Assembly (NCBI GenBank): GCA_002688175.1
Contig: NZCC01000034.1
Location: forward strand, 1 to 44,341
Source of the DNA: Chromatiales bacterium
GTDB taxonomy: Bacteria > Pseudomonadota > Gammaproteobacteria > Steroidobacterales > GCA-2729495
DNA: 44,341 bases
Direction of reading: 5' to 3'
The notes below the pieces were generated by a model. That model worked only from the letters and a program-made list of their open reading frames with translations, did not search any database and was not told where the DNA came from. Positions 27,062 to 36,001 of this stretch are shown here, in pieces. Numbering within the stretch: the first letter of the stretch is position 1; each line of letters starts with the position of its first letter. Both the position numbers and the translations under genes were made by a program.

Positions 27062-27549
27062 CGCGGGTCAGGCTTCTTCCCCGTCATGGGGTGCTCAAGT
27101 TCCGCCAGCAGGCCGTCTGCTGCGGTTTCGATCAAGTCCAGCACCCGCTCGAAACCGGTCTTGCCGCCGTAATACGGATCCGGCACATCCAGCCCGGCAT
27201 GGGCCGGTGAATAATCCAGAAACAGGCGAATCCTGTCATGGTAGGCCGGATCAGCTTTCTCCAGCAGATCCGCCAAATTATCCTGATCCATGGCAAGAAT
27301 GTAGTCAAAGCGGGCGAAATCAGACTCAATAACGCTACGGGCTACCAGCATTGAAATGTCGAGGCCACGGCGACTCGCCGCCTCCTGGGCCCGTGGATCG
27401 GGTGGCGAGCCGGCATGATAGCCATAGGTACCTGCCGAATCGACGCTGATGCCCAGGTGACCGGCACGCTCGGTCAACAATTGCCGAAAATGCCCTTCCG
27501 CCAACGGTGAGCGACAGATGTTGCCCATGCAAACAAATAAAACTTTCAT
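27058..27549 (-). CDS. Low-molecular-weight protein tyrosine phosphatase
   Basis: A 163-residue cytosolic phosphatase with the P-loop [10 protein letters not shown] at the N-terminus (C7, R13) and the general-acid motif DPYYGG near residue 122. In Gram-negative bacteria the family includes Wzb, which acts on capsule tyrosine kinases, but no kinase or capsule genes are nearby, so the substrate is open. It overlaps the kdsB stop by four bases and the rne stop tail to tail. In Pseudomonas murB lies between this gene and rne; it is absent here. Confidence 0.94.
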   Translation of the reverse strand: MKVLFVCMGNICRSPLAEGHFRQLLTERAGHLGISVDSAGTYGYHAGSPPDPRAQEAASRRGLDISMLVARSVIESDFARFDYILAMDQDNLADLLEKADPAYHDRIRLFLDYSPAHAGLDVPDPYYGGKTGFERVLDLIETAADGLLAELEHPMTGKKPDPR

Positions 27550-28304
27550 GCAGGTCGCCCCTCTGCTATGAACCGCTCGGCAGCTACCAGGTCTTCCGGG
27601 GTGTTGATATCAGGACCCGGCAACTCTTCTGACACACTGACTCGAATTTCCATGCCGGTATGCAGCGCTCGCAATTGTTCAAGCTTTTCAGCGCGTTCAA
27701 GTTCGCAACTGGGCGTTCGCGCCAACTCCAGCAGTGCAGAAACGCGATAAGCATAGATACCGATGTGCCACCAGAAACAGGCCGGCGGCTCGCCGGTATG
27801 TGCGACAGCCGGTATCGGCGAACGGCTGAAATACAGGGCCCGACCAGCCTGGTCAAACACAACCTTGACGATATTCGGATCACTGATATCAGCAGGATCA
27901 CCCAGCGCCGCACACAGGGTTGCCAATGATGCGGAATCGTGAGTGGTCAGTAACGACGCAACAAGATCGATACTTGCAGCGGAAATCAGTGGTGCATCAC
28001 CCTGCACATTGACGACGATAGCGTCATGATCCCACCCCCGGCTGCGTGCAACCTCGGCAATCCTGTCGGTACCCGATTCGTGATCGCCGCTGGTCATTGC
28101 AACCGCCGCGCCAAATTCATCCGCTACACTGGCAATACGTTGATCATCTGTCGCGATCACAACCTGTACCGCACCGCTGGCACAAGCTTGATCGTAAACG
28201 TGACGAATCATCGGCTTACCGTCCAGGATCGCCAACGCTTTTCCAGGGAAACGCGTCGACGCATAGCGCGCAGGAATCACAACCCTGAATTCACCGTCTG
28301 TCAT
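27546..28304 (-). CDS. kdsB: CMP-Kdo synthetase KdsB
   Basis: KdsB activates Kdo as CMP-Kdo for the lipopolysaccharide inner core. The 252 residues carry VVIPARYASTRFPGKALA at the N-terminus, then VVIATDDQRIASVADEFG, SGTDRIAEVA and VNVQGDAPLI (the metal site). The usual length is about 250. It starts inside the lpxK stop (ATGA overlap), so Kdo activation and lipid A phosphorylation are coupled. The small Trm112-like gene (ycaR) that commonly separates lpxK and kdsB is missing. Confidence 0.97.
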   Translation of the reverse strand: MTDGEFRVVIPARYASTRFPGKALAILDGKPMIRHVYDQACASGAVQVVIATDDQRIASVADEFGAAVAMTSGDHESGTDRIAEVARSRGWDHDAIVVNVQGDAPLISAASIDLVASLLTTHDSASLATLCAALGDPADISDPNIVKVVFDQAGRALYFSRSPIPAVAHTGEPPACFWWHIGIYAYRVSALLELARTPSCELERAEKLEQLRALHTGMEIRVSVSEELPGPDINTPEDLVAAERFIAEGRPA

Positions 28305-29347
28305 TCAGATTCCGCATTGTTTTGTTTCGACACTGCTGCCTCCATTGCCCTGATTCGCTCACCCACGGCTGCCTCCGCTGCAGACGGCAAGTGCACCTCG
28401 ACCGGCACCCACCACACATCCGTAAGTGATTTTGCAGAATATTTTACTGCATCTTTCTCGGTCATCAGAATTGGTCGGTCACGTCTGGAGGTGAGTCGCT
28501 CAAGATCAATGATACCGTGATCGGCAACCGCAACCGGCTCGAAATCGATACCGTGTGACCTGAGTAATGCATAGAATCGTTCGGGGTTGCCGATTCCGGC
28601 CACAGCCCAGACACATGCACCACTGAATTCCCTGAGATCACGTTCCCGTGCACCTATTAATGCATGTACCGGGCCGGGTACCAGTTCAAAAACAAAACTC
28701 TGAACCCCCTCCGCCTGACCATTGCTAAACACGAGATCTGCCTCAGCCAGCCTGGCGACCGGCTCTCGTAATGGTCCCGCTGGCAACATCCAGCCATTGC
28801 CCAGACCCCGTTGTCCATCGATAATGATGATCTCAAGATCGCGTTGCAACCGATAGTGCTGTAATCCATCGTCGGCAACGACAACATTAATATCGGTGTC
28901 CTTTAACAGGCGCTGAACAGCTGCCACCCGATCACTACAGACACATACTGGTATGCCGGTGCGACGCGCAAGCAACAGCGGCTCATCACCAACCATCGCT
29001 GCATGACTATCCGTAGAAACGAGAACCGGATTCCGGCCAGCGCTACCCCCATATCCCCGACTCACAATACCGGGCCGCATGCCTGCCTCGGCCAGATAGC
29101 TAACCAGCCAGACTACGAATGGCGTCTTGCCGGAGCCGCCAACCGTTATATTGCCGACCACAATAACAGGCGCGGAACATCGGGTGCTGCGCAAGCCCCC
29201 CGCCCGATATGCTGTGCGCCGAACAGCGATGACCAGCCGATAGACCCAGGTGAACGGCAACAGCAAAATAGCGAACCAGGAAGTGCCGTACCAGAGCCTT
29301 TCGACACGCCGTTCGATACGACCATTAATACTAACGGGTGACCTCAT
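28301..29347 (-). CDS. lpxK: Tetraacyldisaccharide 4'-kinase LpxK
   Basis: LpxK phosphorylates the 4' position of the lipid A precursor at the inner-membrane surface. The 348-residue protein has an N-terminal membrane helix (about 22-42), the P-loop VGNITVGGSGKTPFVVWL near residue 62, the DDGLQHY catalytic segment near 159, and LMTEKDAVKYSAK. It overlaps the msbA end by 17 bases, the same msbA-lpxK order as in E. coli. Confidence 0.96.
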   Translation of the reverse strand: MRSPVSINGRIERRVERLWYGTSWFAILLLPFTWVYRLVIAVRRTAYRAGGLRSTRCSAPVIVVGNITVGGSGKTPFVVWLVSYLAEAGMRPGIVSRGYGGSAGRNPVLVSTDSHAAMVGDEPLLLARRTGIPVCVCSDRVAAVQRLLKDTDINVVVADDGLQHYRLQRDLEIIIIDGQRGLGNGWMLPAGPLREPVARLAEADLVFSNGQAEGVQSFVFELVPGPVHALIGARERDLREFSGACVWAVAGIGNPERFYALLRSHGIDFEPVAVADHGIIDLERLTSRRDRPILMTEKDAVKYSAKSLTDVWWVPVEVHLPSAAEAAVGERIRAMEAAVSKQNNAESE

Positions 29348-31100
29348 CTTTGAACTGCATGCGGGTTAACTGTGCGTACTCGCCATCCTGACTCAACAAC
29401 TCAGCGTGATTGCCAACTTCGATAATACGTCCTTCAGACATGACGATAATCCGATCTGCACCTTCAACTGTCGACAATCTATGTGCGATGACAAGTGTCG
29501 TGCGGTTCAAAACCAGTTGCTCCACCGCTTGCTGAATATGTCTCTCGGATGCTGTATCCAGCGCCGCTGTCGCCTCATCGAGAATCAATATTGGTGCATT
29601 CTTGAGTAGCGCCCGGGCGATCGCAATACGTTGACGCTGCCCACCTGACAACAAGACACCACGATCACCCACCTGGGTAGCAAGCCCATCCGGCATCTCA
29701 TTGGTGAATTCATCAACATGAGCAGCCTGTGCTGCCTGCACGATCTGTTCGCGAGTCGAATCTCTCAGGCTGCCATAGGCAATATTATTTGCAATCGAAT
29801 CATTGAACAGTACGACCTCCTGACTAACCAGGCTTATCTGATCACGCAGATTTGCCAGCTGGTATTCCTGTAACGGTCGGCCATCGAGCAAGATCTGCCC
29901 GGATTCAGGATCGTAGAAACGTGGCAACAGACTGACCAGCGTTGACTTGCCGCTACCGGAGCGGCCGACAATTGCCAGCATTTCGCCGCTCTGAACCTCA
30001 AGTGTAATATCCCTGAGAACAGACCCCTTCTGTTCGCTGTAGGTAAAACCAACCGCTCTGAACTCGATGTGTCCGGCCGCACGCTCAACCGTACATGAGC
30101 CAGCATCCATTTCCCCAGGCTCATCAAGCAACTCAAAGATACTTGCCCCGGCTGCAATACCCCTCTGTATCGACACATTGATGTTAGTGATCTGGCGAAT
30201 AGGTCGTAACAGGAAGACCATCGCCGTGATGAAACCGGCCAGATCTGCGGCTGGCGGGCGAAAACCCTCAAACATGACAAAGTAGATTACGCTGGCGACA
30301 CCGATCGCAATAACGAGATTCGTCACCCCATCACCACCGGCGCGCGAAACGATCAGGCGCATATTCAGGCGCATATTCTTTTTGTTGACCTCAGCGAAGC
30401 GCTCGCTTTCATATTTTTGCCCGCCAAACATCTTCACGATGCGGTGGCTCTGCAAGGCTTCCTCGGTAATCCTCGCGACATCTCCTACCGAATTCTGAAT
30501 CCGTGTACTATAACGCCGGAACATTTTACTCAAGATTGAAATAACTAACGCCATCAACGGCCCGGTTACCAGCAAAATCCCGGTCAGAGGCGGACTCAGG
30601 TAGGTCATGTAAGTCAACAGGCATATGATCGTCAGCGTATCGCGGATCAGCACCGTAACGACATTCGATGTAGCCTCAGCGACCTGCTCTACGTTAAAAG
30701 TCAGGCGTGACAACATCTCCCCAGCTGAAATTGAATCAAAAAAGCTGGTCGGCAAACCAAGGAATTTATCAAAAGCCTGGCCACGTAAAACCTTGATGAC
30801 GTTGCGCCCAATCCAGCCGAGACAATAAGCTGAAAGAAATGCCACCAGGCCACGAACCAGAAACAACCCAAGGATCGCGACCGGAAGAAATCGCCGGATT
30901 AATAACTCCTGATCGCTAAGGCCTTCCGGATCCAGATACTCCATCAGGTTTTTTATTAAAAATGCAAAACCAGTATCCGTAATAGCATAGAACACCATTG
31001 CGATCGCCGCGATGATGAATATCTTCCAATATGGCAGACAAATATCCAGCAACCGTCGGTACACGACGGCAGGAGTCAGACCTGTCGATGAAGTTGGCAT
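29331..31100 (-). CDS. msbA: Lipid A export ABC transporter MsbA
   Basis: MsbA flips lipid A-core across the inner membrane as a homodimer. The 589-residue half-transporter has six membrane helices (about 20-300), then an ATPase domain with Walker A VGRSGSGKSTLVSLL, signature VLLSGGQRQRIAIARALL, and Walker B ILILDEATAALDTASE. Length matches E. coli MsbA (582). It lies eight bases after exbD and runs into lpxK. Confidence 0.96.
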   Translation of the reverse strand: MPTSSTGLTPAVVYRRLLDICLPYWKIFIIAAIAMVFYAITDTGFAFLIKNLMEYLDPEGLSDQELLIRRFLPVAILGLFLVRGLVAFLSAYCLGWIGRNVIKVLRGQAFDKFLGLPTSFFDSISAGEMLSRLTFNVEQVAEATSNVVTVLIRDTLTIICLLTYMTYLSPPLTGILLVTGPLMALVISILSKMFRRYSTRIQNSVGDVARITEEALQSHRIVKMFGGQKYESERFAEVNKKNMRLNMRLIVSRAGGDGVTNLVIAIGVASVIYFVMFEGFRPPAADLAGFITAMVFLLRPIRQITNINVSIQRGIAAGASIFELLDEPGEMDAGSCTVERAAGHIEFRAVGFTYSEQKGSVLRDITLEVQSGEMLAIVGRSGSGKSTLVSLLPRFYDPESGQILLDGRPLQEYQLANLRDQISLVSQEVVLFNDSIANNIAYGSLRDSTREQIVQAAQAAHVDEFTNEMPDGLATQVGDRGVLLSGGQRQRIAIARALLKNAPILILDEATAALDTASERHIQQAVEQLVLNRTTLVIAHRLSTVEGADRIIVMSEGRIIEVGNHAELLSQDGEYAQLTRMQFKDEVTR

Positions 31101-31108
31101 ATTTCAGG

Positions 31109-31537
31109 CTATTGGAATTTGTCCGTCGCGGAAACGGTAGCGATACTTATATTTACAAAGCCGAACTTGCCCGCCACGTCCATCGCGGTCACAACGGATT
31201 GATGACTTGCTTCCGCATCCGCCGTAATCGTGACACTGTCAACATCAAGATCAGGAATCAGTTTAATAATTGCCGCCCTCAGCGTTTCAGCACGACTGTC
31301 AATCAACGCACGTTTATTGACAATGTAACGCCCGGTCGCTGATACCGTAATTTCGAGGACCGGAACTTCAGTGGAGTGCTCACCCGAATCACTGACCTCG
31401 GGCAGACGTATGGTTAACTCCGATTCGCGCACAAAACTTGTCGTGACCATGAAGAAAACAAGCAACAGCAATACAACGTCAATCAGCGACGTCAGGTTAA
31501 TTTCCGGCTCAGGCCGACTTCCTGGCCGGAGTTTCAT
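31109..31537 (-). CDS. exbD: ExbD/TolR-family biopolymer transport protein
   Basis: A 142-residue inner-membrane protein with one helix (about 19-39) whose conserved aspartate in NLTSLIDVVLLLLVFFMVTT carries protons, and a periplasmic domain after it. With ExbB it forms a proton-driven motor. Its start overlaps the exbB end by 29 bases. In gammaproteobacteria this exbBD pair between comEC and msbA is common, and no tonB is next to it, so its partner is unknown. Some annotate these pairs as TolQR-like. Confidence 0.94.
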   Translation of the reverse strand: MKLRPGSRPEPEINLTSLIDVVLLLLVFFMVTTSFVRESELTIRLPEVSDSGEHSTEVPVLEITVSATGRYIVNKRALIDSRAETLRAAIIKLIPDLDVDSVTITADAEASHQSVVTAMDVAGKFGFVNISIATVSATDKFQ

Positions 31538-32165
31538 CGCCGTCTCCTAATGTGTCCATATACTGTTTGCGCAGCAATGCTTCAACCATCGTGATAGCTT
31601 CTTTTTCCATCTGGACCGTCAGGGCGTCAACTTTACCGCTCAGGTAGCGATAACCGATCAACGACGGAATCGCAACCGTCAGGCCAGCAGCCGTTGTGAT
31701 CAGAGCTTCGGATATCCCGCCGGCCAGCACGGTTGGATCACCGACCCCATGGGTCGTAATGGCAGCAAACACCTTGACCATGCCGATGACGGTACCCAAC
31801 AGACCAAGCAAAGGGGAAATTGCTGCGATAGTACCCAGTGAATTCAGAAATCGCTCAAGATCGTGAACAACCTGGCGGCCCGCATCTTCGATACTCTCCT
31901 TGAGGATTTCACGTTCCCGGTGCCGGTTTACGAGTCCTGCGGCAAGTATTTCACCCAGCGGTGAGCCTTGGTGCAGTGACTGAATATGCGAGTGATTGAG
32001 CTGGTTCTTGCTGACCCAGTCCCAGACCTGCCGGGTCAGGTTCTTGGGCAACACGCGTCGCGGTTGCAACGCCCACAGCCTCTCAATGATAATCGCCGCT
32101 GCGATGACCGAACAGATGATGATGGGCAACATCAACCACCCGCCAGACTTTACGATCTCGAGCAT
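31509..32165 (-). CDS. exbB: ExbB/TolQ-family (MotA-type) proton channel protein
   Basis: A 218-residue protein with three membrane helices: about 8-28 (WLMLPIIICSVIAAAIIIERL), about 110-135 and about 155-180. The conserved MotA/TolQ/ExbB block reads LGTIAAISPLLGLLGTVIGMVKVF and ISEALITTAAGLTVAIPSLIGY. It pairs with the overlapping exbD. It follows comEC by 48 bases. Confidence 0.95.
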   Translation of the reverse strand: MLEIVKSGGWLMLPIIICSVIAAAIIIERLWALQPRRVLPKNLTRQVWDWVSKNQLNHSHIQSLHQGSPLGEILAAGLVNRHREREILKESIEDAGRQVVHDLERFLNSLGTIAAISPLLGLLGTVIGMVKVFAAITTHGVGDPTVLAGGISEALITTAAGLTVAIPSLIGYRYLSGKVDALTVQMEKEAITMVEALLRKQYMDTLGDGDETPARKSA

Positions 32166-32213
32166 CTACAACACACCCACAATTCAATGGGCGCACTATA
32201 ACCGGGCAACACG

Positions 32214-34592
32214 CTAATTTGTAGCGCCCTGCGGCCGACAACGGCGCTCCAGCAGACCCGCAGACCCTGCCTCAGTCCAGATTCGGGCTTGATCATCACG
32301 GTACCGCTTCACCAGACGCAGTGGGCCCTCACCGTGCGCTTCGAAAACGAGAGCGCCTGAATCACTGGTCGTGAGCGTGCAGGCCTCTCCGGCTGACCAG
32401 CGCTCGCGCACTTCCGGCGCCGGAAAATGCCACTGATTCCGGTGCCCGACCGAAAATACGACAAAATCCGGCCGGGTTGCCGCAACAAAGGCCGGGGTCG
32501 AAGAGGTACGGCTACCGTGATGAGGCGCGATAACCAGATCGACAGCCGGCAACGTACCGCTGGCCACGAGCCGGCGTTCTGCACGCCGTTCGATATCACC
32601 CGGTAAAAGCAGACTGACGTGCGCAGACTGTACAAGCAGTACACATGACGCATCATTCTCTGACCATGATCCGGATTCAGCTTCCAACCCCGGATGCAGA
32701 ATCCGAAAACTAACCCCGTCTCGCTGCCAATTCTGTCCGGCACGACACAGCTGAAAATGCTCCGCAGGCAACTCCAGCCGTTCCGGGGCCAGAAAACCAG
32801 TGTCCGGATAGCTGCCAAGAACACTCCGGGCACCCCCGACATGATCAGCATCACCATGCGAGACAATCAGGTGATCCAGCTGCATGACACCAAAGTGGCG
32901 CATAACTGGAATCACTATACTGCGCCCTGCATCGCCGTGGCGATAACGGGGACCGGTATCAAACAATACGGCGTATCCGGGCGTCTGCAACAAGATGGCC
33001 AGGCCCTGACCGACATCCATGATGATGACACGTAACGCCGGTACTTCATGGCGTGTTACGCCAAAAGCCAGCATCGGGAGTAACAACATGACAACCCGCA
33101 TTCTGGCCGGGAGCGGCCGCGGCCAGATCAGCACCGCAGCGATGATGATGCAAGTTCCGGCAGCGAATCCGGACACCCTTGGCAGATCCAACGCTACTGG
33201 TATCAGGGTCCAGCGATTCATGCCTTCCAGGATTGAAAGCAGGTTAGCGAGGATAAAGTCAGCCAGCCAGAGCGCCGGACCAGCCAGGGCCGGGGCCACA
33301 TTGAGTGCAATGACACCGATCATTAATAAAGGCACGATCGATACGGCAAACAACGGCACTACGAGCAAGTTTGCAAGCGGAGCAAGCAGGGAAACCTGGC
33401 CAAAAAATACGGCGGTGGCCGGCAGCAGGCCAATACTAATACACAATTGAGCTCGCAATAACTGCCGAAACCGGCGCCACGCTTGTACCGCACGCAAACC
33501 GGGCTCGGCAACGAAATGCACTCCGCCAAAACCGGACAACATCAGTACGAAAACTGCACCGAATGACAACCAGAAACCTGACCCCAGCATGGCAAATGGC
33601 TCGACCCACAGGATGACATACAACGCGGCTGCCAATATGACTGAGGGAGGTAGCGTACGGCGCAAACCGGTTAACAGGATCACGGTACCGGTCATAACCA
33701 CTGCCCTCACCGTCGGCACGGAAAACCCGGCCAGCGCGCTATAGATCACGGCACCCGCCAATGCGCCCGCACGTGCCATCACCAGTGGCCGGCAGCCAAT
33801 ATGTGCAAGCAATAACCAGCGACCCAATTGACGGCCGCCAATGAATACGAAACCGGCTGCAAGACCGATATGTAAACCGGAAATTGCCATCAGATGTGCT
33901 GTACCGGTCCGGCGTAATACCTGCCAATCGTTATCATCAAGCCGGTTGCGAACTCCGACAGCAAGTGCCAGCAAATGACCAAGTGCTGCACCCTCCGGGA
34001 GCGCCGCTTCCAGTTCGAAGGCAATGTGCTGGCGAAAGGCCGCCAGTCCACAGCCTGCTCCAGCAGAAGACAAGCGTCGATTGGCCACCGAACGACGCAC
34101 GTATCCGGTAGCACCTAAAGCACGCATGAAAGCCCAGCGCTCAAAATCCAGGCCAGCCGGGTTGCTGGTTCCTCGCGGACGCTTGAGCCTGAGCGTCAGG
34201 TGCCAGCGCTCACCGGCTCGTACGATTGTTTTGGACTGGTACCAACTGACTAAAGCCCGGCCCGGGATACCCGGACTCCGCTCCTCAGCGTCGATGACCA
34301 ACAGGAATCTCTGCACTCCACGGTCAAGCACAGGAATATCACACACAACCCCGGTCAATCTGAGATCATGTCCCTGCAGCTCTGGCACTAACCGTGCCTC
34401 GATGACCCATGCTGCGGACAATATCGCCAGGCAAACCGGCAGCAACAGGGCAACGGCACGCGGCCCCGCATAAAACCCCGCCAGCAGTACGCCTAGCGAC
34501 AATACCTCGGGAAAAACTGAAAACAGGCCCGCTGGAGCACAGAAACAGAGCAAAAAAATAGCCGCAGAAGTCAGAATAGTGAACGTAACCAT
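32214..34592 (-). CDS. comEC: ComEC/Rec2 DNA internalisation protein
   Basis: ComEC forms the inner-membrane channel for single-stranded DNA uptake in natural transformation. The 792-residue product has the N-terminal DUF4131 region, the polytopic Competence domain (about 205-480, with AHLMAISGLHIGLAAG and SVPTVRAVVMT), and a C-terminal metallo-beta-lactamase domain (about 520-760) with the intact metal motif SHGDADHVGG and APHHGSRTSS. All parts are full length, so the cell may be competent. No pilus or other competence gene is in the window. Confidence 0.95.
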   Translation of the reverse strand: MVTFTILTSAAIFLLCFCAPAGLFSVFPEVLSLGVLLAGFYAGPRAVALLLPVCLAILSAAWVIEARLVPELQGHDLRLTGVVCDIPVLDRGVQRFLLVIDAEERSPGIPGRALVSWYQSKTIVRAGERWHLTLRLKRPRGTSNPAGLDFERWAFMRALGATGYVRRSVANRRLSSAGAGCGLAAFRQHIAFELEAALPEGAALGHLLALAVGVRNRLDDNDWQVLRRTGTAHLMAISGLHIGLAAGFVFIGGRQLGRWLLLAHIGCRPLVMARAGALAGAVIYSALAGFSVPTVRAVVMTGTVILLTGLRRTLPPSVILAAALYVILWVEPFAMLGSGFWLSFGAVFVLMLSGFGGVHFVAEPGLRAVQAWRRFRQLLRAQLCISIGLLPATAVFFGQVSLLAPLANLLVVPLFAVSIVPLLMIGVIALNVAPALAGPALWLADFILANLLSILEGMNRWTLIPVALDLPRVSGFAAGTCIIIAAVLIWPRPLPARMRVVMLLLPMLAFGVTRHEVPALRVIIMDVGQGLAILLQTPGYAVLFDTGPRYRHGDAGRSIVIPVMRHFGVMQLDHLIVSHGDADHVGGARSVLGSYPDTGFLAPERLELPAEHFQLCRAGQNWQRDGVSFRILHPGLEAESGSWSENDASCVLLVQSAHVSLLLPGDIERRAERRLVASGTLPAVDLVIAPHHGSRTSSTPAFVAATRPDFVVFSVGHRNQWHFPAPEVRERWSAGEACTLTTSDSGALVFEAHGEGPLRLVKRYRDDQARIWTEAGSAGLLERRCRPQGATN

Positions 34593-34644
34593 ATTCCGCT
34601 TTGCCGTAGAAACTGGATAATCATGCCCTGGCGATTTTTTTCTG

Positions 34645-34678
34645 GAATGGCATTTGCCTTGCCCGGCTTATGCCATTC
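34645..34678. other. 9-bp inverted repeat between comEC and the DUF2062 gene
   Basis: GAATGGCAT (34645-34653) and its exact reverse complement (34670-34678) are separated by 16 bases in the 117-base divergent gap. No T-run follows either arm, so it is not a standard terminator. It could be an operator or a leader hairpin. Confidence 0.45.
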
Positions 34679-34709
34679 TGTACCGACTAAACTTGATGAA
34701 TATTAGGTA

Positions 34710-35225
34710 ATGCCCAGAAGATTTTTCAGACGTGTATCCAGCGGTTATCTACGGAAAGAACAACCGTGGTACCTGCGCCCATTCGATATGTTGTCCGCTC
34801 ACCCAACATTTCTGTCCGTGAATCGCAGGAGCGTCGCCGGGGCAATCTGGATCGGCCTGTTCATTGGCCTGCTGCCCCTGCCAGGTCAGACCATCATTGC
34901 GATACTTGCCGCGTTGATGCTAAGGGTCAATATGCCGATCGCCGCTGTCACCCCGTTGATCACAAATCCTCTGACGATGGGACCCATATTCTATTGGGAA
35001 TATGGTCTCGGCCGATTGATTCTCGATATTCCACCGCGTAATTTTGCAATTGAATTATCCTGGGACTGGGTCACAACTGGTTTTATCGCGATTTGGAAAC
35101 CGCTGCTGCTCGGTTGCTTCATTACTGCGACGATTGTCGCTTCGATAGGGTACTTAGCCGTCAGTGTTACGTGGCGGCTCATTGTTGCGGCACGCTACCG
35201 CCGCCGCCACATCAGCAACCGTTAA
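34710..35225 (+). CDS. DUF2062 membrane protein
   Basis: A 171-residue inner-membrane protein of the DUF2062 family, function unknown. The conserved HPTFLSVNRRSVAGAIWIGLFIGLLPLPGQTIIA and VTPLITNPLTMGPIFYWEYGLGRLIL blocks are clear. Membrane helices lie at about 48-65, 70-90 and 130-155, with a basic C-terminus. It is divergent from comEC and overlaps the convergent lolD stop by four bases. It commonly sits between comEC and the lol genes in gammaproteobacteria. Confidence 0.92.
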   Translation: MPRRFFRRVSSGYLRKEQPWYLRPFDMLSAHPTFLSVNRRSVAGAIWIGLFIGLLPLPGQTIIAILAALMLRVNMPIAAVTPLITNPLTMGPIFYWEYGLGRLILDIPPRNFAIELSWDWVTTGFIAIWKPLLLGCFITATIVASIGYLAVSVTWRLIVAARYRRRHISNR

Positions 35226-35962
35226 CCTGTACTCCGGGCACCATCCGGCGCAACCACCTCACGCAATACCCCATCCTCTAGTTCCAGAACCCGGGACATG
35301 CGTGCAGCAATTTCAGCCGAATGGGTGACGATAACGAGACTCGTGCCGGTTTCTTTGTTTAATTCCAGCATCAGATCCAGGGTTTGCAACCCCGATCGAT
35401 GATCCAGATTTCCAGTCGGTTCATCGGCTAATACGACTGCCGGCTCTGTCACAAGTGCTCGCGCGACGGCAACCCGCTGGCGCTCACCACCCGATAATTC
35501 ACCAGGCCTGTGTCGTAACCGCTCGCCGAGTCCAACCCGTTCGAGTAATTTTTCCGCTCGCCCCTGCACATCGGAAATCGAATTGCGACGGAGCAGTAAT
35601 GGCATCGCAATATTTTCCACAGCAGTGAATTCGGGTAACAGGTGATGAAACTGATAGACAAAACCCAGCGATTGATTCCTGACCTGACCACACTCGGCAT
35701 TACTCAGGCTGTTGAGATCCTGACCCAGAATCTGCACCTGACCGGCTGAAGGCTTATCCAGACCGCCAAGCAACTGCAGCAGGGTCGTCTTGCCGGATCC
35801 AGATGCACCAATAATCGCCAGCGTCTCACCGGGGCTGACCGATAAGTCGACACCCTTAAGGACCTCCAGCCGGCGGTTACCCTCATCATAGTGCCTGGTC
35901 AGTCCATGACAATAGAGCGGCAGGACCGCCGGGTCCCCGGCCTCGGGCATTCCTGAATTCAT
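35222..35962 (-). CDS. lolD: Lipoprotein-releasing system ATPase LolD
   Basis: LolD powers release of outer-membrane lipoproteins from the inner membrane to LolA. The 246-residue ABC ATPase has Walker A GASGSGKTTLLQLLGG (about 53-68), the Lol-type Q-loop stretch GFVYQFHHLLPEFTAVEN, signature ELSGGERQRVAVARALV and Walker B VVLADEPTGNLD. It is the last gene of the lol operon, 39 bases after a LolC/E subunit. Confidence 0.96.
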   Translation of the reverse strand: MNSGMPEAGDPAVLPLYCHGLTRHYDEGNRRLEVLKGVDLSVSPGETLAIIGASGSGKTTLLQLLGGLDKPSAGQVQILGQDLNSLSNAECGQVRNQSLGFVYQFHHLLPEFTAVENIAMPLLLRRNSISDVQGRAEKLLERVGLGERLRHRPGELSGGERQRVAVARALVTEPAVVLADEPTGNLDHRSGLQTLDLMLELNKETGTSLVIVTHSAEIAARMSRVLELEDGVLREVVAPDGARSTG

Positions 35963-36001
35963 CTGTACCTGACCTTATCTGTCCAAAGATGGTTATTCCG
36001 C

